From contig NZ_CP005084.1 of assembly GCF_001563265.1 (NCBI RefSeq), forward strand, positions 53,501-117,500: a stretch of DNA of 64,000 nt, in the 5' to 3' direction. Under the pieces are notes generated by a model. The model was not told where the DNA came from. It saw only the letters and a list, made by a program, of their open reading frames with translations, and did no database searches. This DNA comes from Sphingobium sp. TKS (GTDB lineage Bacteria; Pseudomonadota; Alphaproteobacteria; Sphingomonadales; Sphingomonadaceae). Shown here piece by piece: positions 7,894-17,791 of this stretch; position 1 is the stretch's first letter; each line of letters opens with the position of its first letter. A program made the translations under genes and the position numbers.

Positions 7894-9915
7894 AGCCGGT
7901 TCCCTCGCCCGGTGCACGATGCTGTCCGCCAGCTTCGCGCTGACCTCCGCCAGATGATCGAAATGCGCTTCATAATGCGCCATGCCCTGGCTCATCGACC
8001 GGATTTCCGCTTCCAGCCCCTGCAAGCCCGCCTCGGGCAAAAGGACTTCCAGCACATCCCAGTGGAACCAGCCGTCCAGCGCCGTCATGCGCAGCATCTG
8101 GCCCCGGTGGCTCGCCACGGCGGAGGTAATGCGTGATGTCGCGGCGCTTGGGCTCATGATCGTCGCATGGGCGATGGGCTCCAGCAGATAGGGCGATGCC
8201 GCCGCCAGCGCGTCCGACATGGCCATGCGCCCGGCGGTGCGAAAGGCCAGTTCCGAACTGTCGACGCTGTGGAATGAGCCGTCCACCAGCGCGGCGGTGA
8301 CATCGACCACCGCAAAGCCGAGCGGACCCTTCGCCACGGCATCCATCACGCCTTTCTCGACTGCGGGAATATATTGCTTGGGCACCGCGCCGCCGGTGAT
8401 CCGTTCCTCGAACCTTATGCCCTCTCCGCGTTCGAGCGGACGGACTTCCAGCACCACATCTCCGAACTGGCCGTGGCCGCCCGACTGTTTCTTGTGCCGC
8501 CCACGCTGCGTGACCGCCTTGCGGATCGATTCCCGGTAGGCGATGGTCGGCGCGTGGACCGACACGGCAACGCCATAGCGCCGCTTCAGCCGGTCCAGCG
8601 CGACGGCGAGGTGATCCTCGCTCATGCCGTGGAGCAGGGTTTCGCGCGACCCTTCGTTCTGATCCCAATGCAGACCGGCATCTTCTTCGGCAAGCCGGTT
8701 GAGCGCGGTGGAAAGCCGGACCTCGTCCTTATGGTCTTTGGCCGCGATCGCCAGCGCGCAATTGGCCGCCGCTTTTTCCACCCCAAGGCCTGTCGACGGG
8801 ACCGTCCCCGCCATGCCGATCGCATCGCCCGCCTGGACGCCCTCGATCTTCGCGATGCCGACGATCGCGCCCGGCTTCGCCGACGGAATCTTGGTCGTGG
8901 CCGCGCCCTGGATCGCGAACAGCCCGCCGGGCCGCAACGGCCGCCCGTCGCCGTCGACCATCTCCGCCCCATCGGCAAGCGGGCCGCCGAAGATGCGGGC
9001 CAGCGCAAGCCGCCCCACCGTCGCGGCGTGGGAAATCTTGAAAAGTTGCGCCGCTTCCCCCCGGATCGCGAGCCGCTCCGCCGTCTGCGCCGCCATCGGC
9101 GTGTCATGGCGCAGCATCTTCAGCAGCCGCCGGATGCCAAAGCCATTCGACGCGGAACCGAACAGCACCGGCACGATCAGCCCGCTCGCGGTTTCCCGCG
9201 CCAGATCGGCAAAGACAGTATCGAGACTCGGTTGTTCGTCGGACAGCAACTGTTCCAGCAGCAGATCGTCATGGTCGGCCAGTTGTTCCAGCATGTGGAA
9301 GCGCGCCGCGCTTTCATCATCCTTCACATGCGGGGCGAGCGCGACCTGCTGGGATTTCTTGCCCACCTCATAATGATAGGCCCGCTCCAGCGCGAGGTCG
9401 ACGAAGCCCGCGACTCGTTCCCCGGCGCGGATCGGAATCTGGCGCGCCACCAGCGCGGCGGCGCTCATCGGCGCGAGCGCTGTGAGCAGATCCTCTATGC
9501 TGCCCCGCGCCTGATCGATCTTGTTGACGAACAGCGCGTGCGGGATGCCCGACCGCTCCAGCCTGCGCAGCACCGGCTGGGCGAGGGCGGCCCGCTCCGG
9601 ATCGGGATCGATCACCACGATGGCAAGGTCGGCCATGTCGAGCGCGATCGCCCCGTCCGCCGCGAAACCCGGCGCGCCCGGCACGTCGATCAACGCGAAA
9701 CGGTCGCCCATCCATTCGAAATGCATCAGGTTGAGCTCGGTCGAACTGCCGCGCTCTCGGGCTTCCGGGCTGGCGTCGCCCACGCTGTTTCCCGCCTGTA
9801 CCGATCCCTGGCGCGGGATTGCCCCGGTTATGAACAGCATCGCTTCCGCAAGGCTGGTCTTGCCCCCTCCGGCGGGGCCGACGAGCGCGATGGCCCGTGT
9901 ACAACAGACGCTCAT
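7891..9915 (-). CDS. Elongation factor G-like GTPase
   Basis: A protein of about 674 aa with EF-G domain order. The GTPase domain has GPAGGGKTS (P-loop), DVPG (G3) and NKID (G4). It is followed by a domain 2 beta barrel (LARIFGGPLADG...) and domains III-V with the EF-G IV/V signature SGGHGQFGDVVLEV and a C-terminal EF-G_C domain. The start is taken at the ATG at 9915 (MSVCCTRAIALVGP); an upstream ATG at 9936 would add seven residues. It is more divergent than housekeeping FusA (no standard EF-G G2 motif seen) and stands alone rather than in the str operon. It matches the 'EF-G-like' second copy found in many alphaproteobacteria. Role unknown. Confidence 0.88.
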   Translation of the reverse strand: MSVCCTRAIALVGPAGGGKTSLAEAMLFITGAIPRQGSVQAGNSVGDASPEARERGSSTELNLMHFEWMGDRFALIDVPGAPGFAADGAIALDMADLAIVVIDPDPERAALAQPVLRRLERSGIPHALFVNKIDQARGSIEDLLTALAPMSAAALVARQIPIRAGERVAGFVDLALERAYHYEVGKKSQQVALAPHVKDDESAARFHMLEQLADHDDLLLEQLLSDEQPSLDTVFADLARETASGLIVPVLFGSASNGFGIRRLLKMLRHDTPMAAQTAERLAIRGEAAQLFKISHAATVGRLALARIFGGPLADGAEMVDGDGRPLRPGGLFAIQGAATTKIPSAKPGAIVGIAKIEGVQAGDAIGMAGTVPSTGLGVEKAAANCALAIAAKDHKDEVRLSTALNRLAEEDAGLHWDQNEGSRETLLHGMSEDHLAVALDRLKRRYGVAVSVHAPTIAYRESIRKAVTQRGRHKKQSGGHGQFGDVVLEVRPLERGEGIRFEERITGGAVPKQYIPAVEKGVMDAVAKGPLGFAVVDVTAALVDGSFHSVDSSELAFRTAGRMAMSDALAAASPYLLEPIAHATIMSPSAATSRITSAVASHRGQMLRMTALDGWFHWDVLEVLLPEAGLQGLEAEIRSMSQGMAHYEAHFDHLAEVSAKLADSIVHRAREPA

Positions 9916-10099
9916 CCTGGCTCTCCTCCAATCCACCCGTCTTTCTTGGCGAAGGCGGTCGTTGGGAAGGGGGGATGTTCGCGCGATATCGATCGGAACG
10001 CAAGGGCGAGATCGTCAGTCGCATATTATGGGCGACAGATGACGATCCTGATGGAGAAGGAAATATGGCGGTCTCTCTATGAGGCCATCTGCCATAAAA

Positions 10100-10327
10100 T
10101 CATCTCGCCTTGATATAGCGGTCCCAAATATATGCGACTGAAAGAAATAGAAGCGTGCTCAGATATGCTGGCAGCCAGACGATCGTCAGCAGCCTGTCGA
10201 AAATTGTGACCGTGACCATGCCTCTCGATTTTGACTGAAGGTGCCAGAACCACGCTATGCCTGCGATCCAAAGGAGCGCGATGGCAGTCAATAGCAGAGG
10301 AAGCAAAGATCCGTATATCTGGTTCAC
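10100..10327 (-). CDS. Small hypothetical membrane protein
   Basis: A 75-aa reading frame from a GTG with two hydrophobic segments (LLPLLLTAIALLWIAGIAWFW at about 8-28 and LTIVWLPAYLSTLLFLSVAYI at about 46-67) and a positively charged C-terminus. No clear ribosome site precedes it. The base composition is less GC-rich than the neighbours, as is the rest of this 10.1-11.7 kb stretch. I do not recognise a family. Confidence 0.35.
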   Translation of the reverse strand: MNQIYGSLLPLLLTAIALLWIAGIAWFWHLQSKSRGMVTVTIFDRLLTIVWLPAYLSTLLFLSVAYIWDRYIKAR

Positions 10328-10959
10328 TGAAGATCTCGCCGGTTCACTGGCTGCTAAAAGGCATCCGTGTTGATTGCCTCGAAAACTGACTCGGGCCTTT
10401 CAACGAGAAGTTTCCTGCCTGATGGTTATGTTTCGAATGTCATTGGTGGGTCAAGATAGTTTTCTCCTTTAGTTGGACCGAGCTGTTTTTGAACCGGAAG
10501 CTGTCGTTGCTGGTCTACCCTATTTGGCGGTGGTGGGGCAGTTGCAGAAGCTGAAGCGGTTGGAGGGTTCGGGCGCGCTCCCCTCAGCCCAAACGAGCGC
10601 GAACCAGGACGCCCGCTTCTCGAATGGCGAGTGGGACAGGGCAGAGCGCCACTTGAGACCGAGGATGCGTTATATTTGAGGAAGTTGGTGGCCCGTTGTG
10701 CAACACCAGTATGATGACCTACGCGGTCCTGGGCAAGAGCCTGATCAGGTCGACGAGGTCGAATCCAGAGTTATGATAAGCTATTTCCCGCTCTGAACCC
10801 CAAATTGTCATTTCCAATAAACTCATGAACTGGAAAGCCATTGATCGTCCTGACTTTGGATGATCTGAATATCACTGGATCGTAGCCTCTGACGACCCAA
10901 TCTGGTAGAATATAAGTGGACCCGGCGACACGAGTCTCTGCCAATGCGGGGATGGAAAA
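10328..10959. other. Sparse region, no supported gene
   Basis: About 630 bp of lower-GC sequence between the small membrane protein and a transposase remnant. A 68-codon open frame at 10473-10679 starts with TTG, lacks a ribosome site and resembles nothing I know. The stretch is probably old mobile-element debris. Confidence 0.4.
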
Positions 10960-11394
10960 ATGGTAAGTGCGGATACGCCTTGTCTACGAGCAGATGACCA
11001 GTCCTGGCGGATTGCTTGCGAGCGCGAGCCGGTGATCCGCGCACTTTCCGAGCTGCCGAAGCTCAATCGAGCAGCAGTCACGGAGGCCTCCAATCGATTA
11101 GGCATTAGCCGGGCTTGGGTGTTCAAGCTGGTAACCCGCTATCGGGCAAATCCAATCACCAGTTCGCTGCTGGGCAGACCCACCGGATTTCCTAAAGGCC
11201 GCCATCGGCTAAACCCCGATGTGGAAGCCGTAGTCACGTCAGAAATTGAGCGGTTCTTTTCAACACGTCCAAAGCCGAAATTTTCCCAGCTCACACGCCG
11301 AATAAAGCTGGCCTGCGCGGACCGAGGTCTTCCCCCGCCGGCATTTCAAACAATTAGAAGCCGCGTGGGTGAAAGGAAGCAGGGTCGCGCGTAG
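10960..11394 (+). pseudogene. N-terminal fragment of a TniA/Mu-type transposase
   Basis: A 144-aa frame matching the DNA-binding N-terminus of DDE transposases of the TniA/Tn552/Mu type. A winged-helix segment (AAVTEASNRLGISRAWVFKLV, about 38-58) is followed by a second helix-turn-helix region (LNPDVEAVVTSEIERFFSTR, KFSQLTRRI, PAFQTIRSRV). Full-length relatives run to about 550-700 aa with a DDE core; here the frame ends right after the second DNA-binding domain and nothing matching the catalytic core follows. It is therefore a broken remnant. Base composition is lower-GC than the flanks, consistent with acquired DNA. Confidence 0.6.
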
Positions 11395-11724
11395 CGCAAA
11401 CTTCCTGATGCAAGTTGCAAATGTTCAGCGCGGAATGAATTTACCCTTGATCAGATAAAAGAAAGAAACGGGCCATGAGACTAAGTTGAACCAAGCCGGT
11501 GATGCCGTTCAACCATCTACCGGGAGGTCATAACCCCGCACGAGGGCCGTGCAACCGACGTCCATCGTTACCCCAACTCGCTGCCTTTCCGTAACGCGCG
11601 GTGCATCAGGTCTCACAGCGTCTATTAACGGTTGCCCGACATGCGATTTTTGCGCGCGCCCTGTTCCAGATTGCTGCTGGTCAAAGAGTTTCAGCGGGCG
11701 CATGATGCGCCTTGATCGACCACT
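11395..11724. other. Intergenic region before the island
   Basis: About 330 bp with no convincing gene. Short open frames on both strands (11509-11703 minus, 11549-11806 plus) have no ribosome site and no recognisable domain. Promoter signals for the beta-helix protein at 11725 should be here, but I cannot define them. Confidence 0.4.
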
Positions 11725-12867
11725 TTGGGGAAAGGGGCGCTTGTGCGGTCAAAGCCCATTTTTCGGCTCGGAAAAGGTCGCCTCTTTTGCGCTGTGGCAA
11801 CGTTGACGGTTGCGGGGGGAATGGCCGCGCTGGTTCCTGCCTCGATGAGCAAGATGCCCGGCTACCGCGACGACACATACGGGGCTCTCCAGACGGCAAG
11901 GCGGATCGTCAATCTCCGTGGCCAGCAACCACTTGAGCGGTTGAAATTCACGCCACCGGCTGGGGTGAGCGGCAGCGCTCTCGATGCCCGGCGAGCCACC
12001 TTCACGGTCGCCAATAGCCGCAACCCGAAGCCGACCGCCGATCAGGATTGCGACCAGGGGATTTTGCCGGTCAACCGCTATCCCCTGCTGATAGAGCAGC
12101 AAGATCGGACCGCTATCGTCGGGGGTCTGTTTCTCAGTCGTGTGCCGCAATCGTCGGAATGGCGGGTCACCTACTGCAACAGCTCGGTGATCACGTTTGA
12201 GGGAGCCCCCAACGGCGTCGTCGACGGAGTACGGATCACCGGCGCGTGGGATGCGGTCCGCGCCAGCCGTGGCTCCCCTGGGCTGCTGATCGAAAACAGC
12301 TGGATCAGCAATGCACGCGACGATGCGGTCGAGAACGACTTTCTACAGACCATGACCATCCGCGACACCCTGATCGACGGCGCGTTCCAGGGCATCAGCG
12401 TCAAGCCGCGAAAAGACAGCGACATGGGCGATGCGAGCAACCAGATGGTGACGCTGTCGGGAGTTCTGCTTCGCCTGCAGGAATATTCCTACAAGGAAGG
12501 GCGGCGGTTCGGCGCGTTGGCCAAGAGCGATCAGCGCGCGCCGCGCTTTTGGGTGACAAATTCCGTTGTCGCGGTGGATTATGCCGGCGGCAGTTCCTAC
12601 CCGCAATTCTGGGCGACCAGTTGGTCGAAGCTGAGCGGCTCATCCAACAACCTGTTTCTGTGGCTGTCGGATGCGCCGATCCCCGATTTCGTCCCACTCC
12701 CGCCGTCCAGCTTCCGCCTGCTCAGAGGACAGGCCGCGAGAGACGCCTGGACCCGCGCGAAGAGCAACTGGATCAATTGCCACCCGAAGCTCACCCGGCT
12801 GCCAACCGATCCGCGCTCGAACCCCGATGCATGCGTTCCGAGCAGTTGGGGAGGCTTTACAAACTGA
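11725..12867 (+). CDS. Membrane-anchored parallel beta-helix protein (paralogue of 22322-23815)
   Basis: A 380-aa protein with an N-terminal hydrophobic anchor or signal (LFCAVATLTVAGGMAALVPA, about 20-39) and a right-handed beta-helix-like body. The core AWDAVRASRGSPGLLIENSW, ISNARDDAVENDFLQTMTIRD and TLIDGAFQGIS matches the RTX protein at 22322-23815 (TWDAIRIANGSSNFLIDD, VSNARDDAVENDYVMGGTIRD, TLFDGVFSGIS). The C-terminal block (SFRLLRGQAARDAW and PPAGFTILQGQEARDYW) also matches. Unlike the paralogue it has no RTX tail. The beta-helix fold is shared by polysaccharide lyases and epimerases, so a role on the island's polysaccharide is possible (inference). It opens the island. Confidence 0.72.
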   Translation: MGKGALVRSKPIFRLGKGRLFCAVATLTVAGGMAALVPASMSKMPGYRDDTYGALQTARRIVNLRGQQPLERLKFTPPAGVSGSALDARRATFTVANSRNPKPTADQDCDQGILPVNRYPLLIEQQDRTAIVGGLFLSRVPQSSEWRVTYCNSSVITFEGAPNGVVDGVRITGAWDAVRASRGSPGLLIENSWISNARDDAVENDFLQTMTIRDTLIDGAFQGISVKPRKDSDMGDASNQMVTLSGVLLRLQEYSYKEGRRFGALAKSDQRAPRFWVTNSVVAVDYAGGSSYPQFWATSWSKLSGSSNNLFLWLSDAPIPDFVPLPPSSFRLLRGQAARDAWTRAKSNWINCHPKLTRLPTDPRSNPDACVPSSWGGFTN

Positions 12868-12899
12868 TCGCTGCCGATACTGGCTGATCCTCGCCTGAT

Positions 12900-15800
12900 T
12901 TACCAATTGAACAACCAGTCATTGCCCAGGTGGATCTCGAACAATCGGCCGTCATTCTGCTGGTCGGCACCATAGTCGGCCACATACAGGCTCAAGGCGT
13001 TGCCATCGTTCGGGTCGCTGCTGGGCGCCAGTTCCATGCCCTTGATCTTGGTGGTGGGGCTATAGGAAGACAGCACGTCTATGGTCCCCAGTATGTTGGC
13101 CTGCGGATCGATGGCCCAGATCTTGGATGAGGCTCCCGATGCGACGAAATATACATCATGCGTGGGATCATAGGCGAGCGCCTCCGCATCCTTCATCACT
13201 GATGGGAGCGAAACCGAATTCACGAACACCCCCCTGTCGGTAAGTTCGATCATCTGCTTCAATACGCCGTCGAGCATGTGGATATGCCCGGTCACCGGAT
13301 CGACCTTAATGTCTTCCGTGTCGAGAAGGCCGAGATAGCCTGTATCGAAGGAGCCGAGCTTGACCGACGGATTTGAAGGCGAGACCCAGAACACCTCCTG
13401 TTGGTCGTCGTCCGGGATATACAGATAGCCGTTGTTCGGGTTGTAAGCGAGGCCGGTAGGCTCGCTCGAGAAGGAAGTGAGGCTGTAGTTGCCTGCATAG
13501 GACCCGTCGAGTTGTAGGGAGAACAGGTTGATGTTGCTGTAAAAGGGGCTCTCGTCATGCTCTGAGTCCGCGATCAGGAGCTTGCCCATGCTTGGAATAT
13601 AGGCAATGCCCGATGGATCGCTGATCCCGTAACCGGGACCGCCATCATATTTGGTGGCATCTGAAATATTGTGCACGGCGACTACGCTGGCATTGATGGC
13701 CGGCATGGGCGGAACAATGACATCGTCATCGGTGATCTTGCCAACGGCGATGGCCTTGTCGATCTGGGCGTTGGTCGCCGAGTTGATCTGGACGTTGAAG
13801 AATTCCAGCCTTTCGGCGCTGCCATCGTTCAGGAGATTGACATCGAACGTCTTTGTCAGCTCCCCCGGGCTGAAGGTTATGGAACTGGACGTGGCACCAT
13901 AGTCGGCCCCCGATTTCGCCGTGAAATCGCTGGTGCCGAGGTTGACCGTGACATCATGTGTCGAGGCCTGGCTGAGGGACAGGCTGAAGGTGATTTTGCC
14001 GTCATTCTCATGCGCGGTAGCGACTGCCCCGATCGAAACGTTCGGCAGGGAGGCGAGGGAAACCCCGGCCTGCGTGTAGGTGACGGACAGCACCGGCTTC
14101 ACGGCGCCTTGCGCCGAATTGAAGTCCCAACTGTCGATGTTCGTTGGTTTGAATACCCAGCCGAAGTTCGCCGCATTTTGCCCGGCGGAAGTCGAAGCCG
14201 CGGCATTCCAGGCGGCGAGGCTTTCCGTTACGTCGAACGCGTGGCTGCCCTTCGAAATCGACCCGACGTTGATACCGGTGGACGTCGCCTCGATTCCATT
14301 GATCTGCACGCCGCTGCCCAGGCTGTTCCAGGTCGATGTGGAACTCCATCCGACCAGCATGCGATTGATCGAACCGCCGGAGGCGGACCCGTCAGTGACC
14401 TCCAGGGTGAGAGACGCAGACAGGATCGTCGCCCCAATCGGAATCTGACCCGACCCGGAGCCGAACACATTGCCGAACTTCAGCAGCGGCTGCGATTCCT
14501 TTCCCGATTCCAGGATCGATCGGAAAAAAGACGCGTCGGCGAAGGGGATCGATGCCCTGTTCTGTCTCAGCATCGTATCGATGGCATCACTGTATCCGTT
14601 GGCGCCCTGGCTGAAGGTGACGCTGACGGCGATGGGAGCATCCGACTGAATTGGAGCAACGGTAACGTTCACATTCCCCTGATCAGTGCCGCCGGCACCA
14701 TCCGAAACGGTGTAGGTGAACGCGTCGTCGCCGGTATAGCCCGCTGCGGGTGTGTAAAGAACCTTCCCGTTCTGGATCTGAACGCTTCCGTGACCGGCGG
14801 TGCCCAGGGCCGAAATGGACAGGGCATCGCCATCGATGTCCGTATCGTTCGCAAGGACGTCGATCAGGACCGGCGTGTCTGCATAAGTGCCCGCATTGTC
14901 GGTGTTGGCGACGGGCGGTCCGTCATTGACCGAAGCGATGGCGATTGTGACCGTGGCCGCGGTGGAGGTCAGGCTCCCATCGCTGGCGGTGAATTTGAAG
15001 GAAGCCGCGCCGTTGAAGTTGGCGGCGGGGGTGAAGCTGTAGTCGCCGGTCGCCGCATCGACCGTCACCGATCCGCCGACCGCGGAATTCGCGACAAGCG
15101 CGTAAGTCAGCGTGGTGCTGTCGACATCGGTGGCCTTCACCTGGCCGGTGATCGGCGGGCCATCTTCTATGCCCGACGCGCTGGAGGGTTGGGCGACCGG
15201 CGCGTCGTTGACGTTGGTGACGGTAATGGAGGCTATTGCGGAGCCGGTGGAGAAGGCGGCTTGGCCGCCAGTGGTTGACGCGTCGACCTTGGCGCCCGCC
15301 GATCCGCTCGTCTGGTCCCAGGCATGATAGGTGAAGTTCGCCGTCGTGCCGTTGGCGCCATTCGGGACAAAGCGGATATAGTCCGATGACCGCAGCAGCA
15401 GTGCGGAGCCATCGTTGACCGCGCCTATGTTGGACCAGGTCGCGCGGCTATCGGTCGAGTACTGCCACTGGCCATTGCCGGATGCGAGGTCCGTGATCGC
15501 AATCCCGCGCAGAGCGCTGGAGTCGATATCGGTCGAACTCAGAAAAGACGATACCGAATGACCGCTATTGGTGGTCTGATCCTCCGTGATCGTGTTCAGG
15601 GACGCGGAAGTCGAAGTCAATACAGGCGCATCGTTGACGCCCGTCACGGTGAATTTCAGAGTGGAGGTGCCGGAACCGCCGCCCACGGCAGCGTAGGTGA
15701 AGGTATCGCTGGCGGTCGAGCCCGCTTTGAGTCGTTCTGCCGCGTCGGTCGATGCGGTATAGGAATAGCTGCCGTCAGACATGATGGTGAGGAACCCGTA

Positions 15801-15968
15801 GATTCCCTGAATCGTCACGCCTTCGATAGGAACTGGCATGAAGCTGCCGCTGCCAGCCTTGATCTGCGTGACCTGATTGGCAAGGCTATCGTTCAGAAGA
15901 ACATTGCCGGTCTTGCTGCCATTCTCAAGGACGGTAGCGGTGTCGCTGTGTAATTTGAAAGTCGCCAT
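12900..15968 (-). CDS. Large VCBS/Calx-beta/beta-propeller protein, probable type I secretion substrate
   Basis: A 1022-aa acidic protein without an N-terminal signal peptide. Domains in order: a VCBS-like repeat (about 5-110), two cadherin-like Ig repeats ending in VNDAPV and VNDGPP (about 110-350), and a VCBS/Ig_17-like repeat (VLIDVLANDTDIDGDAL, about 360-440). Next come a DNRLRE-like module (about 445-635) and a Calx-beta domain (about 645-750; DFTAKSGADYGATSSSITFSPGELTKTF in part). A C-terminal SdiA-regulated/NHL-like beta-propeller follows (about 760-1015; DPSGIAYIPS, TEDIKVDPVTGHIHMLD). It ends in aromatic residues (DWLFNW). These features and the exporter pair at 19035-22155 fit a secreted surface adhesin or matrix protein. 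Confidence 0.78.
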   Translation of the reverse strand: MATFKLHSDTATVLENGSKTGNVLLNDSLANQVTQIKAGSGSFMPVPIEGVTIQGIYGFLTIMSDGSYSYTASTDAAERLKAGSTASDTFTYAAVGGGSGTSTLKFTVTGVNDAPVLTSTSASLNTITEDQTTNSGHSVSSFLSSTDIDSSALRGIAITDLASGNGQWQYSTDSRATWSNIGAVNDGSALLLRSSDYIRFVPNGANGTTANFTYHAWDQTSGSAGAKVDASTTGGQAAFSTGSAIASITVTNVNDAPVAQPSSASGIEDGPPITGQVKATDVDSTTLTYALVANSAVGGSVTVDAATGDYSFTPAANFNGAASFKFTASDGSLTSTAATVTIAIASVNDGPPVANTDNAGTYADTPVLIDVLANDTDIDGDALSISALGTAGHGSVQIQNGKVLYTPAAGYTGDDAFTYTVSDGAGGTDQGNVNVTVAPIQSDAPIAVSVTFSQGANGYSDAIDTMLRQNRASIPFADASFFRSILESGKESQPLLKFGNVFGSGSGQIPIGATILSASLTLEVTDGSASGGSINRMLVGWSSTSTWNSLGSGVQINGIEATSTGINVGSISKGSHAFDVTESLAAWNAAASTSAGQNAANFGWVFKPTNIDSWDFNSAQGAVKPVLSVTYTQAGVSLASLPNVSIGAVATAHENDGKITFSLSLSQASTHDVTVNLGTSDFTAKSGADYGATSSSITFSPGELTKTFDVNLLNDGSAERLEFFNVQINSATNAQIDKAIAVGKITDDDVIVPPMPAINASVVAVHNISDATKYDGGPGYGISDPSGIAYIPSMGKLLIADSEHDESPFYSNINLFSLQLDGSYAGNYSLTSFSSEPTGLAYNPNNGYLYIPDDDQQEVFWVSPSNPSVKLGSFDTGYLGLLDTEDIKVDPVTGHIHMLDGVLKQMIELTDRGVFVNSVSLPSVMKDAEALAYDPTHDVYFVASGASSKIWAIDPQANILGTIDVLSSYSPTTKIKGMELAPSSDPNDGNALSLYVADYGADQQNDGRLFEIHLGNDWLFNW

Positions 15969-16203
15969 GGTGTCGCTCCGTCCCTTTCCGGTATTCGGCC
16001 TGGCGTGGGCAATCCTGGGGTTTTCGAACCGCTGTAAAGGTCAGAATCCAATCTGCGGCCAGTCAAGTCAAATAGCCCATGGGTGTAGACCGTTTTAGAC
16101 CACCAAGCCGCTTGATGAGGACTGGCGTAGTGTCGTTCATGGAGTAAGATGCAGGTCGATCAGCGCGGGGTCTTCGCGCGGAGCGGCATGGGAGGTTTAT
16201 GCG

Positions 16204-17772
16204 GTGGGGCATGACGGTTATTCCTCCAGCGATCCTATGCCAGCCGAAAGTCTGGTCGCTCCTGGCACAACCGTTCCATTGGCGCCGATAACCAGCAAGG
16301 ACCAAAGCGACCTGCGACCCAGTTCGATCGAGCTGATGCTATTCGCTGAATTGGAGCGCCAGGGCATCCGTTACTGCCATTGGAAGAGCAATATACGACT
16401 GGATAAGACACTGTGCGGGCGTGAGGATATCGACCTTCTGGTCCATCCTTCCGATGCGGACGCCTTTCAGCGCATCATCAATGAGTGCGGATTCAAGCTT
16501 GCCGTTTCCCGCATGGGCGCTGGCCATGCCGGCGTTTTTCATGCCTTAGCCTGGGATCCGGACGTCGGCCGACTGCTGGATCTGCATGCCTATCATCAGT
16601 TGGTGAGCGGCGACAGCTTCGTGAAGTCATTCAGATTTCCCGTCGAGGAGGATCTCCTGGCACGGACCGCCCCGTTGATGGGGGTACATATCCCCGACCC
16701 CGCGTCGGAACTGGTGCTGTTCCTGCTCAGGATGCTGCTCAAGCACAACAGCATCGTCGAGATCGTCAAGGTGAATGCCCATTATGACGAATGCAGGGAC
16801 GAGTTGTCATGGCTCCTGCAAAGGAGCGACATCAACGAGGCGGCGGCTCTTTGCGAGGATTGGTTCCCATCGGTCCAGATTCCCATTCGGCAAATGATCG
16901 ATTGCATCGCGAAGGGGTCGATCCTCTTGCGGGTGGCAATGGGAATGCGGGTGGCCTGGGCGCTGAGATATCACAGACGGCTCGGCCATGCCGCTGCCGG
17001 ATTTTCGCGGATCATGCGGGTCGGCAAGCATTTCGCCATGCGCTTTCGTTCCAGACGCAATCTGTCGTTGCTGACGGGAGGTGCGTGGATCGCGCTGGTC
17101 GGGCCAAAAGGAACCGGGAAATCCACGCTAGCCAAACTCGTGGCTGAGACGCTGGGAAAGAATCTCGACGTGAAGACGATTCACCTCGGCAAGCCACCGG
17201 CGACCTGGCTGTCATTCCTGCCCAGACTGTTTGTGCCGGCTGTTCGCAAGGCGCTGCCGAATGAACGCCTCAGCGAGTATGAAAAGCCGGAGCGACGTGC
17301 TGAACGACGATATTCCACCTTCTTCGTCGTCGGCAAGTTGCTTGTCGCCTATGATCGCCGCCGACTTCTGACCCGCAGCATGCGGGCGATGTCATCGGGA
17401 ACGATCGTGATCTCGGATCGGTGCCCGGCAACCAATGCGACGGGCCTCGATGGCAGCGCCTTCGACGATCTTGCCATCACACAGGCGGGTTCTCCGTTTC
17501 AGCGCTGGCTGATGGAGCGGGAACGCTCAATCTATCGACGCCTCCCGAAACCCAGACTCGTTCTTAAGCTGAGTGCGCCGATCGCGACGGCGCTCAAGCG
17601 CGATCTGGCGCGACGCAAGCCCGGAGGACCAGATCCGAACGCCGTCCTTCGCCGGTGGACACTCGAAAGCGAAGCCGAGTTTGCAAAGTCTATCCTTTGC
17701 TCGATCGACACCGACGGTGACCTCGAAGAAACCATGCGGAAAGCAGTTACATGCGTGTGGCAATCGGTTTGA
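16204..17772 (+). CDS. Nucleotidyltransferase-like / P-loop kinase fusion protein
   Basis: A 522-aa two-part protein. The N-terminal half (about 40-240) resembles the nucleotidyltransferase-fold family seen in polysaccharide loci: RYCHWKSN, then EDIDLLVHPSDADAF, where D-x-D acidic residues occupy the place of the metal site. The C-terminal half (about 290-520) is a thymidylate-kinase-like P-loop NTPase with GPKGTGKST at about 300-308 and a DRCPATNATGLDG loop (about 410). The start is a GTG at 16204 with GGGAGG eight bases upstream; an in-frame ATG lies at 16237. It may phosphorylate or nucleotidylate a sugar or lipid carrier intermediate; the substrate is unknown. Divergent from the 1022-aa protein. 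Confidence 0.7.
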   Translation: MGHDGYSSSDPMPAESLVAPGTTVPLAPITSKDQSDLRPSSIELMLFAELERQGIRYCHWKSNIRLDKTLCGREDIDLLVHPSDADAFQRIINECGFKLAVSRMGAGHAGVFHALAWDPDVGRLLDLHAYHQLVSGDSFVKSFRFPVEEDLLARTAPLMGVHIPDPASELVLFLLRMLLKHNSIVEIVKVNAHYDECRDELSWLLQRSDINEAAALCEDWFPSVQIPIRQMIDCIAKGSILLRVAMGMRVAWALRYHRRLGHAAAGFSRIMRVGKHFAMRFRSRRNLSLLTGGAWIALVGPKGTGKSTLAKLVAETLGKNLDVKTIHLGKPPATWLSFLPRLFVPAVRKALPNERLSEYEKPERRAERRYSTFFVVGKLLVAYDRRRLLTRSMRAMSSGTIVISDRCPATNATGLDGSAFDDLAITQAGSPFQRWLMERERSIYRRLPKPRLVLKLSAPIATALKRDLARRKPGGPDPNAVLRRWTLESEAEFAKSILCSIDTDGDLEETMRKAVTCVWQSV

Positions 17773-17791
17773 GAGAATGCCGAGCTAGTTC

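Noticed and set aside
10473..10679. 68-codon frame
   Set aside because: TTG start, no ribosome site, unlike known proteins, in a debris region.
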